Shown here: one piece after another, positions 8,525-17,510 of the stretch
Numbering within the stretch: the stretch's first letter is position 1
Layout: every line of letters starts with the position of its first letter
Origin: Sphingomonas morindae
GTDB taxonomy: Bacteria > Pseudomonadota > Alphaproteobacteria > Sphingomonadales > Sphingomonadaceae
NCBI RefSeq assembly: GCF_023822065.1
Contig: NZ_CP084930.1
Coordinates: 1,442,001 to 1,506,000, forward strand
Direction: 5' to 3'
DNA length: 64,000 nucleotides
The notes under the pieces: generated by a model
Told to the model about the DNA's origin: nothing
Database searches by the model: none
What the model saw: only the letters and a program-made list of their open reading frames with translations
Position numbers and translations under genes: made by a program

Positions 8525-10318
8525 TCAGGGGCGCAGCCGCCAGATCCGCCACGGATTGCCGGGCGGCAGCGCGATCGGGATCAGCCAGGCCGGGGTCCAG
8601 CCCCCGGCCAGCTTGGCGTAGAAGCCGCCCGGCGCCTCGGATCGGTAGATGGTCGATTCCGACATATTGGGGCAGACGAGCAGATAGTCCGCCCGGTGCG
8701 CCAGCATGATCGCATGCGCCTGTTCCGGCGTGCCGCGCATCGCATGCTCGACATCGAGGATCGCGCCGGCGTTGCGATGATAGGGTCCGGCCACGGCGCT
8801 GTGATGGGTGAGCGCGATCAGCCGCGGCCCGGCATCCACGAAGGTGAAGACCACCCCCTTGGGCAGCCGGCCGATCGGCCGCAGCGCGGGGATGGTGGGG
8901 CAGCGCCGATTGGCGCGCCGCACCGGATCGGGCCGCGCCTTGCCCGCGCGCGGCCGCGCCTTGCCGGGCAGCCAGGCTTCGAGCGGCGTCATCAGCCCGC
9001 CCGAGAGCAGCGCCACGATCGCCGCCCCGGCGACGCCGCGCACCCAGAGCGGGCGATCCCCCAGCCGCAGGATCAGCGTCCAGCAGGCCCAGGCCACCAC
9101 CGGCACCGCCAGCATCTGCGCGCTGGCGATGGTGCGGAACTGCCAGAAGGTGAGCGCGAAGGCGAAGAGGCCGAAGGCGAGGCCCGGCAGCCAGGGGCCG
9201 AGCAGGCGCCGCCGCCCGGCGCTCCACAGCAGCGCCAGTCCACAGGCCAGCCCGATCGCGGGGAGCGCGGCGGCGGGCAGCGCGACATCGCGCGGATGCG
9301 CGGTGATCGGCCGCGCCTCGCGGACATGGCTGAGCCACAGCCGCTCGGCCTCGGGCGGGATATTCTCCAGCCGGTGGCCCCAGCATTGCGGGAAGAGCAG
9401 GCGATAGGCGAGCAGCGCCACCAGCCCGGCGGCGCAGACGAGCAGCAGCCGCGTCACCCGGCCGCGCGCCGGAACCAGCGAGAGCCCGGCCAGCAGCAGC
9501 GCCGCCAGCACCACCGTGACCAGCCAGACCGGGGTCAGCGCATCGCAGCGCGGCGCCCAATTGTCGGTGGAGGCGAAGGCGAGAAAGGCCGCGCCGGTGG
9601 ATCCCGCGAGCGCCAGCCCATAGGCGCGCATCCGCAGCGCGGCCTCCGCCTCCCACGCCCAGCGGAGCGCGATCGCCGCGCCGGCAAAGACGATATAGGG
9701 CAGCATCTCCAGCCCGATCGCCAGCGACAGCGAAGAGGAGAGCGCGACCAGCACGCCCGCGCGCACCGGCCGGGGATCGCTGAGCCCGGCGAGCGTCACC
9801 ATCAGCAAGGCGAGCTGCCAGCCATGATGATCGATCCGCAGGGGCGACCACATCAGCATCGCCGATCCCGCGCAGCACAGCAGCACCAGCGCCACCGGAT
9901 AGGCGAGCGGCGCGATCAGCCGGCGCACCACCAGCGCCAGCGCCAGCATCGCCACCAGCATCGGCAGCAGCGGCGCCACCGCCACCGCGAACCGCCAGGC
10001 ATCCAGCGTGCCGAGCAGCGGCCGCGCCAGCAGCACCAGCCCCGCGATCGGCAGGTCCACCAGCCGCGACCAGTGGATGTTGAAGCCCTGCGGCGGGTTC
10101 AGCCGATATTGGCGGAGATCGTACCAGCCCTGCCCGCCCAGCCAATCCCGCACCTGGACGAATCGGATATTGTCATCGGTATCGCCGAGCGCGAGCCAGT
10201 GGATGGCGGCCCATTTCTGCCACAGCAGCACCGCCGCCGCGCCGATCCAGAACAGCAGAACCGCCAGTCGCCAGCGGCGATCTAGCCAATCGGCCAGCGC
10301 GGCCAGGGTCCGGGCCAT
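8525..10318 (-). CDS. STT3-like GT-C family membrane protein
   Basis: 597 residues with a dozen or so hydrophobic segments, then a soluble C-terminal region of about 150 residues. The first periplasmic loop has LGDTDDNIRF (residues 44-53) with clustered acidic residues. A later loop has RIDHHGWQ (161-168), resembling the DHH motif of archaeal AglB/STT3 oligosaccharyltransferases. HWSRLVD (82-88) is also notable. Such proteins are often mislabelled AcrB/AcrD family in sphingomonads, but no RND features are visible. Inferred: it moves a glycan from a polyprenyl carrier in the periplasm. It is divergent from gtrA-GT2, which makes polyprenyl-phosphate sugars. Confidence 0.65.
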   Translation of the reverse strand: MARTLAALADWLDRRWRLAVLLFWIGAAAVLLWQKWAAIHWLALGDTDDNIRFVQVRDWLGGQGWYDLRQYRLNPPQGFNIHWSRLVDLPIAGLVLLARPLLGTLDAWRFAVAVAPLLPMLVAMLALALVVRRLIAPLAYPVALVLLCCAGSAMLMWSPLRIDHHGWQLALLMVTLAGLSDPRPVRAGVLVALSSSLSLAIGLEMLPYIVFAGAAIALRWAWEAEAALRMRAYGLALAGSTGAAFLAFASTDNWAPRCDALTPVWLVTVVLAALLLAGLSLVPARGRVTRLLLVCAAGLVALLAYRLLFPQCWGHRLENIPPEAERLWLSHVREARPITAHPRDVALPAAALPAIGLACGLALLWSAGRRRLLGPWLPGLAFGLFAFALTFWQFRTIASAQMLAVPVVAWACWTLILRLGDRPLWVRGVAGAAIVALLSGGLMTPLEAWLPGKARPRAGKARPDPVRRANRRCPTIPALRPIGRLPKGVVFTFVDAGPRLIALTHHSAVAGPYHRNAGAILDVEHAMRGTPEQAHAIMLAHRADYLLVCPNMSESTIYRSEAPGGFYAKLAGGWTPAWLIPIALPPGNPWRIWRLRP

Positions 10319-10411
10319 AAGTCGTAACGCCCCTCAGGATTGAGATTCCAAGGGAGCCGCTCTAGTCGGGTTGTCGACGGGGGCAAGGGCTGCAGGCAAG
10401 GACGGGAACGG

Positions 10412-10843
10412 GTGCGATCGGGCATAGCCAGGCTCTGGCACATTTTGGAGGACGATCACCGCGTGATGGTGGCGCAGCTCGCGCGCTACGGATTCGCGGG
10501 CGTGGGCGTCACCCTGTTCCAGATCGCGGTGTACAACGCGCTGGCGGGGCCGCACGGCTATGCGCCGCTGATCGCCAACAGCTTCGCCTTCGTGGCGGCG
10601 ATGCTGCTGGGCTATACCATCCACAGCCGCTTCAGCTTTCAGGGCCATGGCCGCCGCGACAATGTCGCCCGCTCCGCCGGCCGCTTCGTCATCGCCTCGC
10701 TGATCGGTTTCGCGATCAACAGCTTCTGGGTCTGGTCGCTGACCGGGCTGCTGCACCTGCCGCACTGGGCGCCATCGCTGCCGATGTTCTTCGTCACCCC
10801 CTTCGCGCTGTTCTGGCTCAACCGCCGCTGGGTGTTCGGATGA
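10412..10843 (+). CDS. GtrA family flippase-like protein
   Basis: About 143 residues with four hydrophobic helices. Seen: QLARYGFAGVGVT as the first helix, ANSFAFVAAMLLGYTIHSRFSF, GRFVIASLIGFAINSFWVW, and NRRWVFG at the end, all typical of GtrA. The family is thought to flip polyprenyl-phosphate-linked sugars across the inner membrane. The start is uncertain: GTG 10412 is listed, while GTG 10463 or ATG 10466 lie behind GGAGG (10447-10451). It overlaps the GT2 gene by 4 bp (ATGA), the usual gtrA-gtrB coupling. Confidence 0.85.
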   Translation: MRSGIARLWHILEDDHRVMVAQLARYGFAGVGVTLFQIAVYNALAGPHGYAPLIANSFAFVAAMLLGYTIHSRFSFQGHGRRDNVARSAGRFVIASLIGFAINSFWVWSLTGLLHLPHWAPSLPMFFVTPFALFWLNRRWVFG

Positions 10844-11829
10844 TCGATCCCGGCTTCAGCGCGGGGGCGGCGGCGCGCCCGCTGATCACCATCCTCGCCC
10901 CGGTCAAGGATGAGGAGGCCGCGATCGGCCCCTTTGTCCGCCGCGTCGCCACGGTGCTCGACGCGCTCGACGAGCCCGCCGGCTGGGAGATCCTGTTCAT
11001 CGACGATGGCAGCCGCGACGCCACGCTCGCCGCCATCCTCGCCGCGCACGCCGCCGATCCGCGCATCCGCTGCCTCTCGCTCTCGCGCAATTTCGGCAAG
11101 GAAGCGGCGCTTTCGGCCGGGCTCGATCATGCCGCCGGCCAGGTGGTGATTCCGCTCGACGTCGATCTGCAGGATCCGCCCGAGGTGATCGGCACCATGT
11201 TGGCGAGCTGGCGCGAGGGCAATGACGTGGTCTATGGCGTGCGCCGCAACCGCGAGGCCGACACGCTGCCCAAGCGGCTGACCGCCGATCTCTATTATCG
11301 CGCGCACAATTGGCTCTCGGCGGACAAGATCCCCGAGCATGCCGGCGATTTCCGGCTGCTCGACCGCAAGGTGGTGGACGTGATCCGCCGCATGCCCGAG
11401 CGCAACCGCTTCATGAAGGGGCTGTTCGCCTGGGCGGGCTTCCGCCAGGCGGCGGTGGAATATGATCGCGTCTCGCGCGATGTCGGCACCACCAAGTTCA
11501 ACTATTGGAAGCTCTGGACGCTCGCGCTCGACGGCATCACCTCCGGCTCCACCCTGCCGCTGCGGATCTGGAGCTATCTGGGCGCGATGGTGGCGGTGGT
11601 GGCGCTGTTCTACGCCGTGTTCATCGGCGTGCGCACGCTCGTCTTCGGGGTCGATGTGCCGGGCTATCCCTCGCTGATGGTGGCGACGCTCTTCTTCGGC
11701 GGGGTGCAGCTCATCTCGCTCGGCGTGCTGGGCGAATATGTCGGGCGCATCCTGGTGGAGACCAAGCATCGCCCGATCTACGTGGTGCGCGAGCGGATCG
11801 GTGCCGAGCTTCAGCCGGTGGCGTGCTGA
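10840..11829 (+). CDS. Glycosyltransferase family 2, polyprenyl-phosphate sugar synthase type
   Basis: 329 residues. The N-terminal GT-A domain shows LAPVKDEEAAIG, FIDDGSRDAT, SRNFGKEAALSAGLD, the metal-binding DVDLQDPPE and GDFRLLDRKV. Two C-terminal transmembrane helices (about residues 240-310) anchor it, as in GtrB and DpmA-like enzymes. It probably transfers a sugar from a nucleotide to undecaprenyl phosphate on the cytosolic side for flipping by GtrA. The stop overlaps the start of the methyltransferase by 1 bp, so gtrA, GT2 and methyltransferase form one unit. Confidence 0.92.
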   Translation: MIDPGFSAGAAARPLITILAPVKDEEAAIGPFVRRVATVLDALDEPAGWEILFIDDGSRDATLAAILAAHAADPRIRCLSLSRNFGKEAALSAGLDHAAGQVVIPLDVDLQDPPEVIGTMLASWREGNDVVYGVRRNREADTLPKRLTADLYYRAHNWLSADKIPEHAGDFRLLDRKVVDVIRRMPERNRFMKGLFAWAGFRQAAVEYDRVSRDVGTTKFNYWKLWTLALDGITSGSTLPLRIWSYLGAMVAVVALFYAVFIGVRTLVFGVDVPGYPSLMVATLFFGGVQLISLGVLGEYVGRILVETKHRPIYVVRERIGAELQPVAC

Positions 11830-12557
11830 TGGAGCGCGCCATCTATGAGCGCATGGCCGAAATCGATGGCGAACATTGGTGGTTCACCGCGCGGCGGCAG
11901 ATCGTGGCGCAGGCGATCCGCGACCGGGTGACGCTGCCGCCGGCGCCGCGCATCCTGGAGATCGGCGCGGGCACCGGCGCCAACCTGCCGATGCTGGCGG
12001 CGTTCGGCACGGTCGACGCGGTCGAGCCCGACGAGGCGGCGCGCGCGCTCGCCAGCCGGCGCAGCGGCATCGCGGTGAAGGGCGGGCTGCTGCCGCACGC
12101 GGTGGCGCTGCCCGATGGCGGCTACGACCTGATCGTGCTGCTCGACGTGCTGGAGCATATTCCCGACGATCGCGGCGCGCTGACGGTGCTGCGCGCCAAG
12201 CTGGCGCCGGGCGGAACGCTGCTGATGACGGTGCCCGCCGCGCCCTGGATGTGGAGCGCGCACGATGTCGCGCATCATCACCACCGCCGCTACACCGCGC
12301 GCAGCTTCGCCGCGGTGATGCGCGACGGCGGCTTCCGGGTGCGGCATCTCAGCCACTTCAACACGCTGCTCTTCCCGCTGATCGCCGGGGTGCGGCTGCT
12401 GCACCGGCTGACCGGCCGCGAGGGCGGCGACGACGCGCTGCCGGGCGCGACCACGAACCGGATGCTCGCGCGCATCTTTGCGGCCGAGCGTTATTGGGTG
12501 ACGCGGCGCGCGCTGCCCTTCGGTGTCTCGCTGCTGGCGATCGCCGAGCCGTCCTGA
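11829..12557 (+). CDS. Class I SAM-dependent methyltransferase
   Basis: 242 residues. It begins with DGEHWWFTARRQI, common in sugar- or lipid-linked methyltransferases near GT2 genes. It then shows the SAM loop ILEIGAGTGANLPML, the acidic AVEPDE strand end, and LIVLLDVLEHIPDD (motif II), followed by HHHHRRY. ATG 11829 overlaps the GT2 stop; a longer open frame upstream is only a shadow of the GT2 gene. Substrate unknown; context suggests a polyprenyl-linked sugar or glycan. Its last 67 bp overlap, on the opposite strand, the end of the next membrane-protein gene. Confidence 0.88.
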   Translation: MERAIYERMAEIDGEHWWFTARRQIVAQAIRDRVTLPPAPRILEIGAGTGANLPMLAAFGTVDAVEPDEAARALASRRSGIAVKGGLLPHAVALPDGGYDLIVLLDVLEHIPDDRGALTVLRAKLAPGGTLLMTVPAAPWMWSAHDVAHHHHRRYTARSFAAVMRDGGFRVRHLSHFNTLLFPLIAGVRLLHRLTGREGGDDALPGATTNRMLARIFAAERYWVTRRALPFGVSLLAIAEPS

Positions 12558-14083
12558 TTGGCGGTGATCCGGTAGAGAATGCCGAAGCGCCGCCCCGTCC
12601 ACACCGGGACGAGGCCGGGATCGCGCGGCCAGCGATCGCGCGGCATGTCGATCATCCACAGATAATCGAACGCGGCGCGCGGGAATTTGGCGAGCGCCAG
12701 CTCGAGCACGGGCTCGTTGCGGGCGCGGCAATCCGGCCGGCGCAGCAGCTGCGAGGGATCGTGGCTGAAATAGCGGCCGGCGGCGCGGTAGCGGATCCTG
12801 AGCAGCTGCGCGCCGGGCGCCACCCACTGATCGTTGACGAAGGAATGGCGCCGCACCGTCGCCATCGAGCTCAGATGCTCCATGCGCGTGGTGTACCAGA
12901 CATTGCGGCACGGCACCGTGGCCAGCACCATCACCCGCGCGCCCATCGGCACATGATCGAGCGCCTTGAGCTGCGCCTGGTAATTGCGCTCATAGCGGAG
13001 GAAGGCGGCGGTCGAGACGGCGATGCGCGCGGCGAAGAAGCCCGTCGCCACCAGCGCCACCGCCAGCGCCACGCGCGGGCGCGCGATCGGCCGCAGCGCG
13101 AGGATGGCGAGCGCCAGCATATAGGGGACCAGCCGCATATCGGCATAGGCCGAGCTGAGCAGGACGCGCGGCAGGCAGACGAACACGATCGCCAGCAGCA
13201 GCGCCGCCAGGCCGAGCACGGCATCGTAGCGGCGGCGCGGCGCCACCAGCCCCGACAGGGCGACGGCGTAGAGCAGCGCCGCGCCGGCGCGATCCCACAG
13301 CTCGACCCGCTCGCGCAGCACCGAATAGAGCCAGCGCCATTTGAAGTTCCAGTTGAACCAATCGAAGGTGCCGCGCGGGGCGGCGCCACCGCGCCACGGC
13401 AGCAGCAGCAGCGCCGGCGGCGCCAGCGGCAGCACCGCCAGCCCCGCCTTCCACAGCGCCGGGAGCCAGGCCATGCCGGCGCGGCGGCCGCGAACCGCCT
13501 CGGCGATGAAGCAGAGCAGCCCCAGCGTGCCCCAGGCGAAACTGTGCGCCACCCAGATGAGGAAGGCGACGACCAGGAAGATCCAGGGCCGCGCCGCCAG
13601 CCGGCCGGTGCGCGCCAGCCGCAGCCACCAGGCGAAGGCGATCAGCATCAGCGCCATCGCCAGCGCGAAATTGAGGAAGCCGAACTGGAAGGGATAGCCA
13701 TAGGCGAGCGGCAGCGCGAACAGCGCGGTCGGCGGCACGCGGCCGTGGATCTCGCGCGCGAGCAGCAGCAGCCCGGCCACGGTGAGCGGCGGGATGGCGA
13801 GCACGATCAGCTTGACCGCCAGCTCGAGCCCGAGCAGCGGGCCGAGCAGCTCGACCAGCAGATCGCAGCCGAGATTGCCGATCAGCCCCCAGTCGAAGCG
13901 GTAATAGCGGCCGAGCCAGGGCGAGCTGCCGATATCCAGCTGCACGCGATAGCGGCCCATATGGCCCATGAGATCGGTGAGCGGCGGGATCGGCGGCAGC
14001 AGCAAGGGTATCGCCGCCAGCGCGATCATGGCGATGGCGAACCAGCGCGTTTCCCACCAGGCGTGTTTCGGGGAGGCGTTCAT
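12491..14083 (-). CDS. Polytopic membrane protein of unknown function
   Basis: 530 residues, about ten to twelve hydrophobic helices, followed by a soluble C-terminal region of about 150 residues. Features include PPIPPLTDLMGHMGRY with acidic and His residues in the first outer loop, FGFLNFALAMALML and the WFNWNFKWRW stretch. The overall plan resembles GT-C glycosyltransferases but no canonical motif is certain, so no function is assigned. The final codons (beyond about residue 510) overlap the methyltransferase 3' end convergently. It lies inside the glycan block. Confidence 0.75.
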   Translation of the reverse strand: MNASPKHAWWETRWFAIAMIALAAIPLLLPPIPPLTDLMGHMGRYRVQLDIGSSPWLGRYYRFDWGLIGNLGCDLLVELLGPLLGLELAVKLIVLAIPPLTVAGLLLLAREIHGRVPPTALFALPLAYGYPFQFGFLNFALAMALMLIAFAWWLRLARTGRLAARPWIFLVVAFLIWVAHSFAWGTLGLLCFIAEAVRGRRAGMAWLPALWKAGLAVLPLAPPALLLLPWRGGAAPRGTFDWFNWNFKWRWLYSVLRERVELWDRAGAALLYAVALSGLVAPRRRYDAVLGLAALLLAIVFVCLPRVLLSSAYADMRLVPYMLALAILALRPIARPRVALAVALVATGFFAARIAVSTAAFLRYERNYQAQLKALDHVPMGARVMVLATVPCRNVWYTTRMEHLSSMATVRRHSFVNDQWVAPGAQLLRIRYRAAGRYFSHDPSQLLRRPDCRARNEPVLELALAKFPRAAFDYLWMIDMPRDRWPRDPGLVPVWTGRRFGILYRITANQDGSAIASSETPKGSARRVTQ

Positions 14084-14192
14084 CGGACCGGAAGAGCCTT
14101 AGAGCCTGATCGGTCGCGGTGGAAGCGTCTGTCGCGGTGGAAGCGGCCAAGGCGCTTCCCTACACGGCCCGGCTCGGGCAGAGCGGATCCTC

Positions 14193-15809
14193 GTGGATCG
14201 AAGGACGCCGGTGCCGCCATCATCGCTGACCGAACGACGCGCGCGCGCCGCGCTGCTGCTGCTGGCCGTGACGCTGCTCGCCGCCGGGCTGCGGCTGTGG
14301 CACGGCTTCGCCCACCCCTTCTGGCTGGACGAGGCCTATAGCGCCTATGCCGCCGATCACGGCTTCGCCTTTCTGTGGCACGTGGTGCCGCGCTACGAGA
14401 CGCATCCGCCCTTCTATTACTCGCTGGTGCGGCTGTGGAGCCTCGCCTTTGGCGAGACGCTGGCGGCGCGCCGCTCGCTGGGGCTGATCGCGGGGATCGC
14501 GGCGGTGCCGGTGGCGATGCTGGCGGCGCGCCGGCTGGCGGCGCTGATCGGGCTCGCGCCGCGCCGCGCCGCGCTGCTGGCCCTGCTGGTGGGGCTGTTC
14601 GCCGCCTGCCATCCGCTGATGCTGCAGATGAGCCGGCAGGTGCGGCCCTATCCGGTGATGACTTTGGTCTATGCGCTGGCGCTGCTGCCGCTGTTCCGCC
14701 TCGCCGCCGCCGCGCGCGCCGGCCGGCCGCTGCCCACCGGCGCGCTGGCGGGCTTCGCGCTCGCCGAGGCGGCGATGCTGTGGCTCCATTCGCTCGGCCC
14801 GCTGTTCGGCGCGGCGCTGGGGCTGGCGCTGCTGCTGGTGACGGTGCGCCCCGGCCTGGCGCGGCGCGACGCGGTGGCGCTGCTCGCCAGCCAGGCGCTG
14901 GCGGGCCTGCTCTACCTGCCCGCCTTCGCGATCATGCTCGGCCAGGCGCCGACCTGGATCCAATCGACCTGGCTGGTGTTCCGCCCGGCCACGCTGATCG
15001 CGCAGCTGGGGCTGATCTACGCCAGCTGGAACCGCTGGGTGAGCCTGATCGCGCTGCTCCTCGCGCTGGCGGGCGCGGCGAGCCTGGGGCGCCGCCATTG
15101 GGGCGGCCGCGTCGCGGCGGCGCTGGCGATCCTCGCCATCCTGCCGGTGGCGGCGGCGATCCTGCTGTCGCTGACGGTGGCGCCCGTCTTCCTCACCCGC
15201 ACGCTGAGCCCGGTGACGGTGCCGGGGCTGCTGCTGATCGCCGCCGGCGCGGCGCAGACCGGGCGGCTGGCGCTGGCGACGCTGCCGCTGGCGGCGCTGC
15301 TGCTGACGGGCGAGGCGGCGGTGACGCGCCTGATGCTGCGCGCCGGCCCGATGCAGGACTGGTATGGCGCCATCGCCTGGCTGCGGCCGCGCATGGCCCC
15401 GGGCGACACCCTATGGGCCTATCCCAATGAGGGAGCGCTGCCGCTCTCCTACGCGCTGCGCGACGAGCGGCGGACCCTGCCGATCCGCGCCATTCCGGCG
15501 CCGGTGCCGGCCTTTGGCATGGGCGGCTATTTCCCGACCGGCAGCCGCGGCGTGGTGTCGCTCTACCCGGACCAGATCGCCCGGCTGATGGCGAGCCCGG
15601 CGGCGCGCACGCCACCCACCATCTGGGTGCTGCGGCTGGGGCCGTGGAAATATGATCCCGGCGACCGGCTGGTCCGCGCGCTGGCGGCGGACCGGCGCGT
15701 GGTGGGCCATTTCCGGCGCGGCGCGATCGACCTGATCGGTCTGCGCCGCGCCGGGGACGGGCTCAGCGCCCGTCGCGACGCCCCAGCAGCCGCAGACGCA
15801 GCGCGTTGA
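14193..15809 (+). CDS. Glycosyltransferase family 39 (ArnT/PMT-like)
   Basis: 538 residues, GT-C fold. The first outer loop carries [10 protein letters not shown], with the catalytic acidic residue next to a helix end, and ETHPPFYY follows about 35 residues later. This is the D/E-x plus HPP pattern of ArnT and protein mannosyltransferases. About eleven hydrophobic helices are followed by a periplasmic domain. It should use a polyprenyl-phosphate sugar donor such as the product of the neighbouring GT2. Start GTG 14193 is assumed; GTG 14211 is possible. The 3' end overlaps argG convergently by 47 bp. Confidence 0.85.
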   Translation: MDRRTPVPPSSLTERRARAALLLLAVTLLAAGLRLWHGFAHPFWLDEAYSAYAADHGFAFLWHVVPRYETHPPFYYSLVRLWSLAFGETLAARRSLGLIAGIAAVPVAMLAARRLAALIGLAPRRAALLALLVGLFAACHPLMLQMSRQVRPYPVMTLVYALALLPLFRLAAAARAGRPLPTGALAGFALAEAAMLWLHSLGPLFGAALGLALLLVTVRPGLARRDAVALLASQALAGLLYLPAFAIMLGQAPTWIQSTWLVFRPATLIAQLGLIYASWNRWVSLIALLLALAGAASLGRRHWGGRVAAALAILAILPVAAAILLSLTVAPVFLTRTLSPVTVPGLLLIAAGAAQTGRLALATLPLAALLLTGEAAVTRLMLRAGPMQDWYGAIAWLRPRMAPGDTLWAYPNEGALPLSYALRDERRTLPIRAIPAPVPAFGMGGYFPTGSRGVVSLYPDQIARLMASPAARTPPTIWVLRLGPWKYDPGDRLVRALAADRRVVGHFRRGAIDLIGLRRAGDGLSARRDAPAAADAAR

Positions 15810-16983
15810 GCTTGATGAAGCCGGCCGCGTCGCGCTGATCATAGGCGCCGGCATCGTCCTCGAAGGTGACGACCTTCTCGGAATAGAGCGTATCGGGCGA
15901 CTTGCGGCCGACGACCGAGGCGAGCCCCTTGTAGAGCTTGAGCCGCACCGTGCCGTTGACGCGCGCCTGGCTGTGATCGATCGCGGCCTGGAGCATCTCG
16001 CGCTCGGGCGAGAACCAGAAGCCGTTATAGACCAGCTCGGCATAGCGCACCGCCAGCTCGTCCTTGAGATGGGCGGCGCCGCGATCGAGCGTGATCTGCT
16101 CGATTCCGCGATGCGCGGCATGGTAGATGGTGCCGCCCGGCGTTTCGTACATGCCGCGCGACTTCATGCCGACGAAGCGGTTCTCGACCAGATCGAGCCG
16201 GCCGATGCCATGGGCGCGGCCGAGATCGTTGAGCCGGGCGAGCAGCACCGCCGGCGACAGCGCCTCGCCGTTCAGCGCGACGCCGTCGCCGCGCTCGAAA
16301 TCGATCGTGATATAGTCCGGCCGGTCGGGCGCATCCTCGGGATTGACGGTGCGCGAATAGACATAGTCCGGCACTTCCTGCCACGGATCCTCGAGCACCT
16401 TGCCCTCGGACGAGGTGTGGAGGAGATTCGCGTCGGTGGAGAAGGGGCTTTCGCCGCGCTTGTCCTTGGGCACCGGAATCTGGTGCGCCTCGGCATATTC
16501 GATCAGCCGGGTGCGGCTGGTGAGATCCCATTCGCGCCAGGGCGCGATCACCTTGATGTCGGGCTGGAGCGCATAATAGCCCAGCTCGAAGCGGACCTGA
16601 TCATTGCCCTTGCCGGTGGCGCCATGGCTGACCGCATCGGCGCCGACCTGGCGCGCGATCTCGATCTGGCGCTTGGCGATGAGCGGCCGCGCGATCGAGG
16701 TGCCGAGCAGATAGAGCCCCTCATAGGTGGCGTTGGCCCGCATCATCGGAAAGACATAGTCGCGCACGAACTCCTCGCGGAGATCGTCGATGAAGATATG
16801 CTCGGGCTTGACGCCCATCAGCTCGGCCTTGGCGCGCGCCGGCTCCAGCTCCTCGCCCTGGCCGAGATCGGCCGTGAAGGTGACGACCTCGCACTGATAG
16901 GTCTCGCGCAGCCATTTGAGGATGACGCTGGTATCGAGGCCGCCCGAATAGGCGAGCACGACGCGATTGACGGGCTGCGTCAT
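15763..16983 (-). CDS. argG: Argininosuccinate synthase
   Basis: 406 residues, full length. It condenses citrulline and aspartate using ATP, the penultimate step of arginine synthesis. Seen: [12 protein letters not shown] (PP-loop), [10 protein letters not shown], the [17 protein letters not shown] substrate loop and [15 protein letters not shown] lies about 6 nt upstream of the ATG as ribosome site. The last 15 codons overlap the GT39 gene on the other strand. argB lies about 14 kb to the left. Confidence 0.98.
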   Translation of the reverse strand: MTQPVNRVVLAYSGGLDTSVILKWLRETYQCEVVTFTADLGQGEELEPARAKAELMGVKPEHIFIDDLREEFVRDYVFPMMRANATYEGLYLLGTSIARPLIAKRQIEIARQVGADAVSHGATGKGNDQVRFELGYYALQPDIKVIAPWREWDLTSRTRLIEYAEAHQIPVPKDKRGESPFSTDANLLHTSSEGKVLEDPWQEVPDYVYSRTVNPEDAPDRPDYITIDFERGDGVALNGEALSPAVLLARLNDLGRAHGIGRLDLVENRFVGMKSRGMYETPGGTIYHAAHRGIEQITLDRGAAHLKDELAVRYAELVYNGFWFSPEREMLQAAIDHSQARVNGTVRLKLYKGLASVVGRKSPDTLYSEKVVTFEDDAGAYDQRDAAGFIKLNALRLRLLGRRDGR

Positions 16984-17066
16984 GGACTGATCCTTACGGC
17001 TAGGGGTATCGGAACGCGCGGGCCTGTGCCATCGCGACCGCCTCGGTTCAAGCGTCGGATGCGCGA

Positions 17067-17504
17067 ATGATGAAGAAGACCATCGGCCTCGCCCTGCTGG
17101 CCGCCGCCGGCGCCGCCTGGGCGGACCCCCCGCCGGTGGCGCGCGCCACCGTCGCCGCGCGCGCCGCCACCATGTTCGGCAAGGCCGACACCGACCGCGA
17201 CGGCTGGCTGAGCCGCGCCGAATATCGCGCCGCCGTGCTCGCCGTGGCGCGTCGCTACGACCCCAAGATCCCGAGCGAAGGCAAGGGGATGGACGCGGCG
17301 CTGGCGCAGTTCGACAGCCTCGACCGGCGCCATGAGGGCCGCATTCCGCGCGCCGATTTCATCGCCGCCGCGCTCGCCCATTTCGACGGCGCCGATCTCA
17401 ACCATGACGGCGTCATCACCCCCGACGAGGCGCGGCGCGCCGCCAAGATCAAGCAGAAGGCGATTCTCTCGGCCAAGCCCGCCGCCGCGCCCGCGACGCG
17501 CTAG
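17067..17504 (+). CDS. Secreted EF-hand protein
   Basis: 145 residues. An N-terminal signal peptide ([19 protein letters not shown]) is followed by two canonical EF-hand loops, [12 protein letters not shown] and [12 protein letters not shown], with a degenerate third between them ([12 protein letters not shown]). It probably binds calcium in the periplasm. Function beyond that is unknown; small EF-hand proteins of this kind are abundant in sphingomonads. It converges on cfa with 6 bp between the stops. Confidence 0.85.
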   Translation: MMKKTIGLALLAAAGAAWADPPPVARATVAARAATMFGKADTDRDGWLSRAEYRAAVLAVARRYDPKIPSEGKGMDAALAQFDSLDRRHEGRIPRADFIAAALAHFDGADLNHDGVITPDEARRAAKIKQKAILSAKPAAAPATR

Positions 17505-17510
17505 ACCGGC

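Noticed and set aside
11876-14341. 821-codon plus-strand frame over the methyltransferase and membrane-protein genes
   Set aside because: Crosses both real genes in wrong frames and is rich in Arg, Gly, His and Gln.
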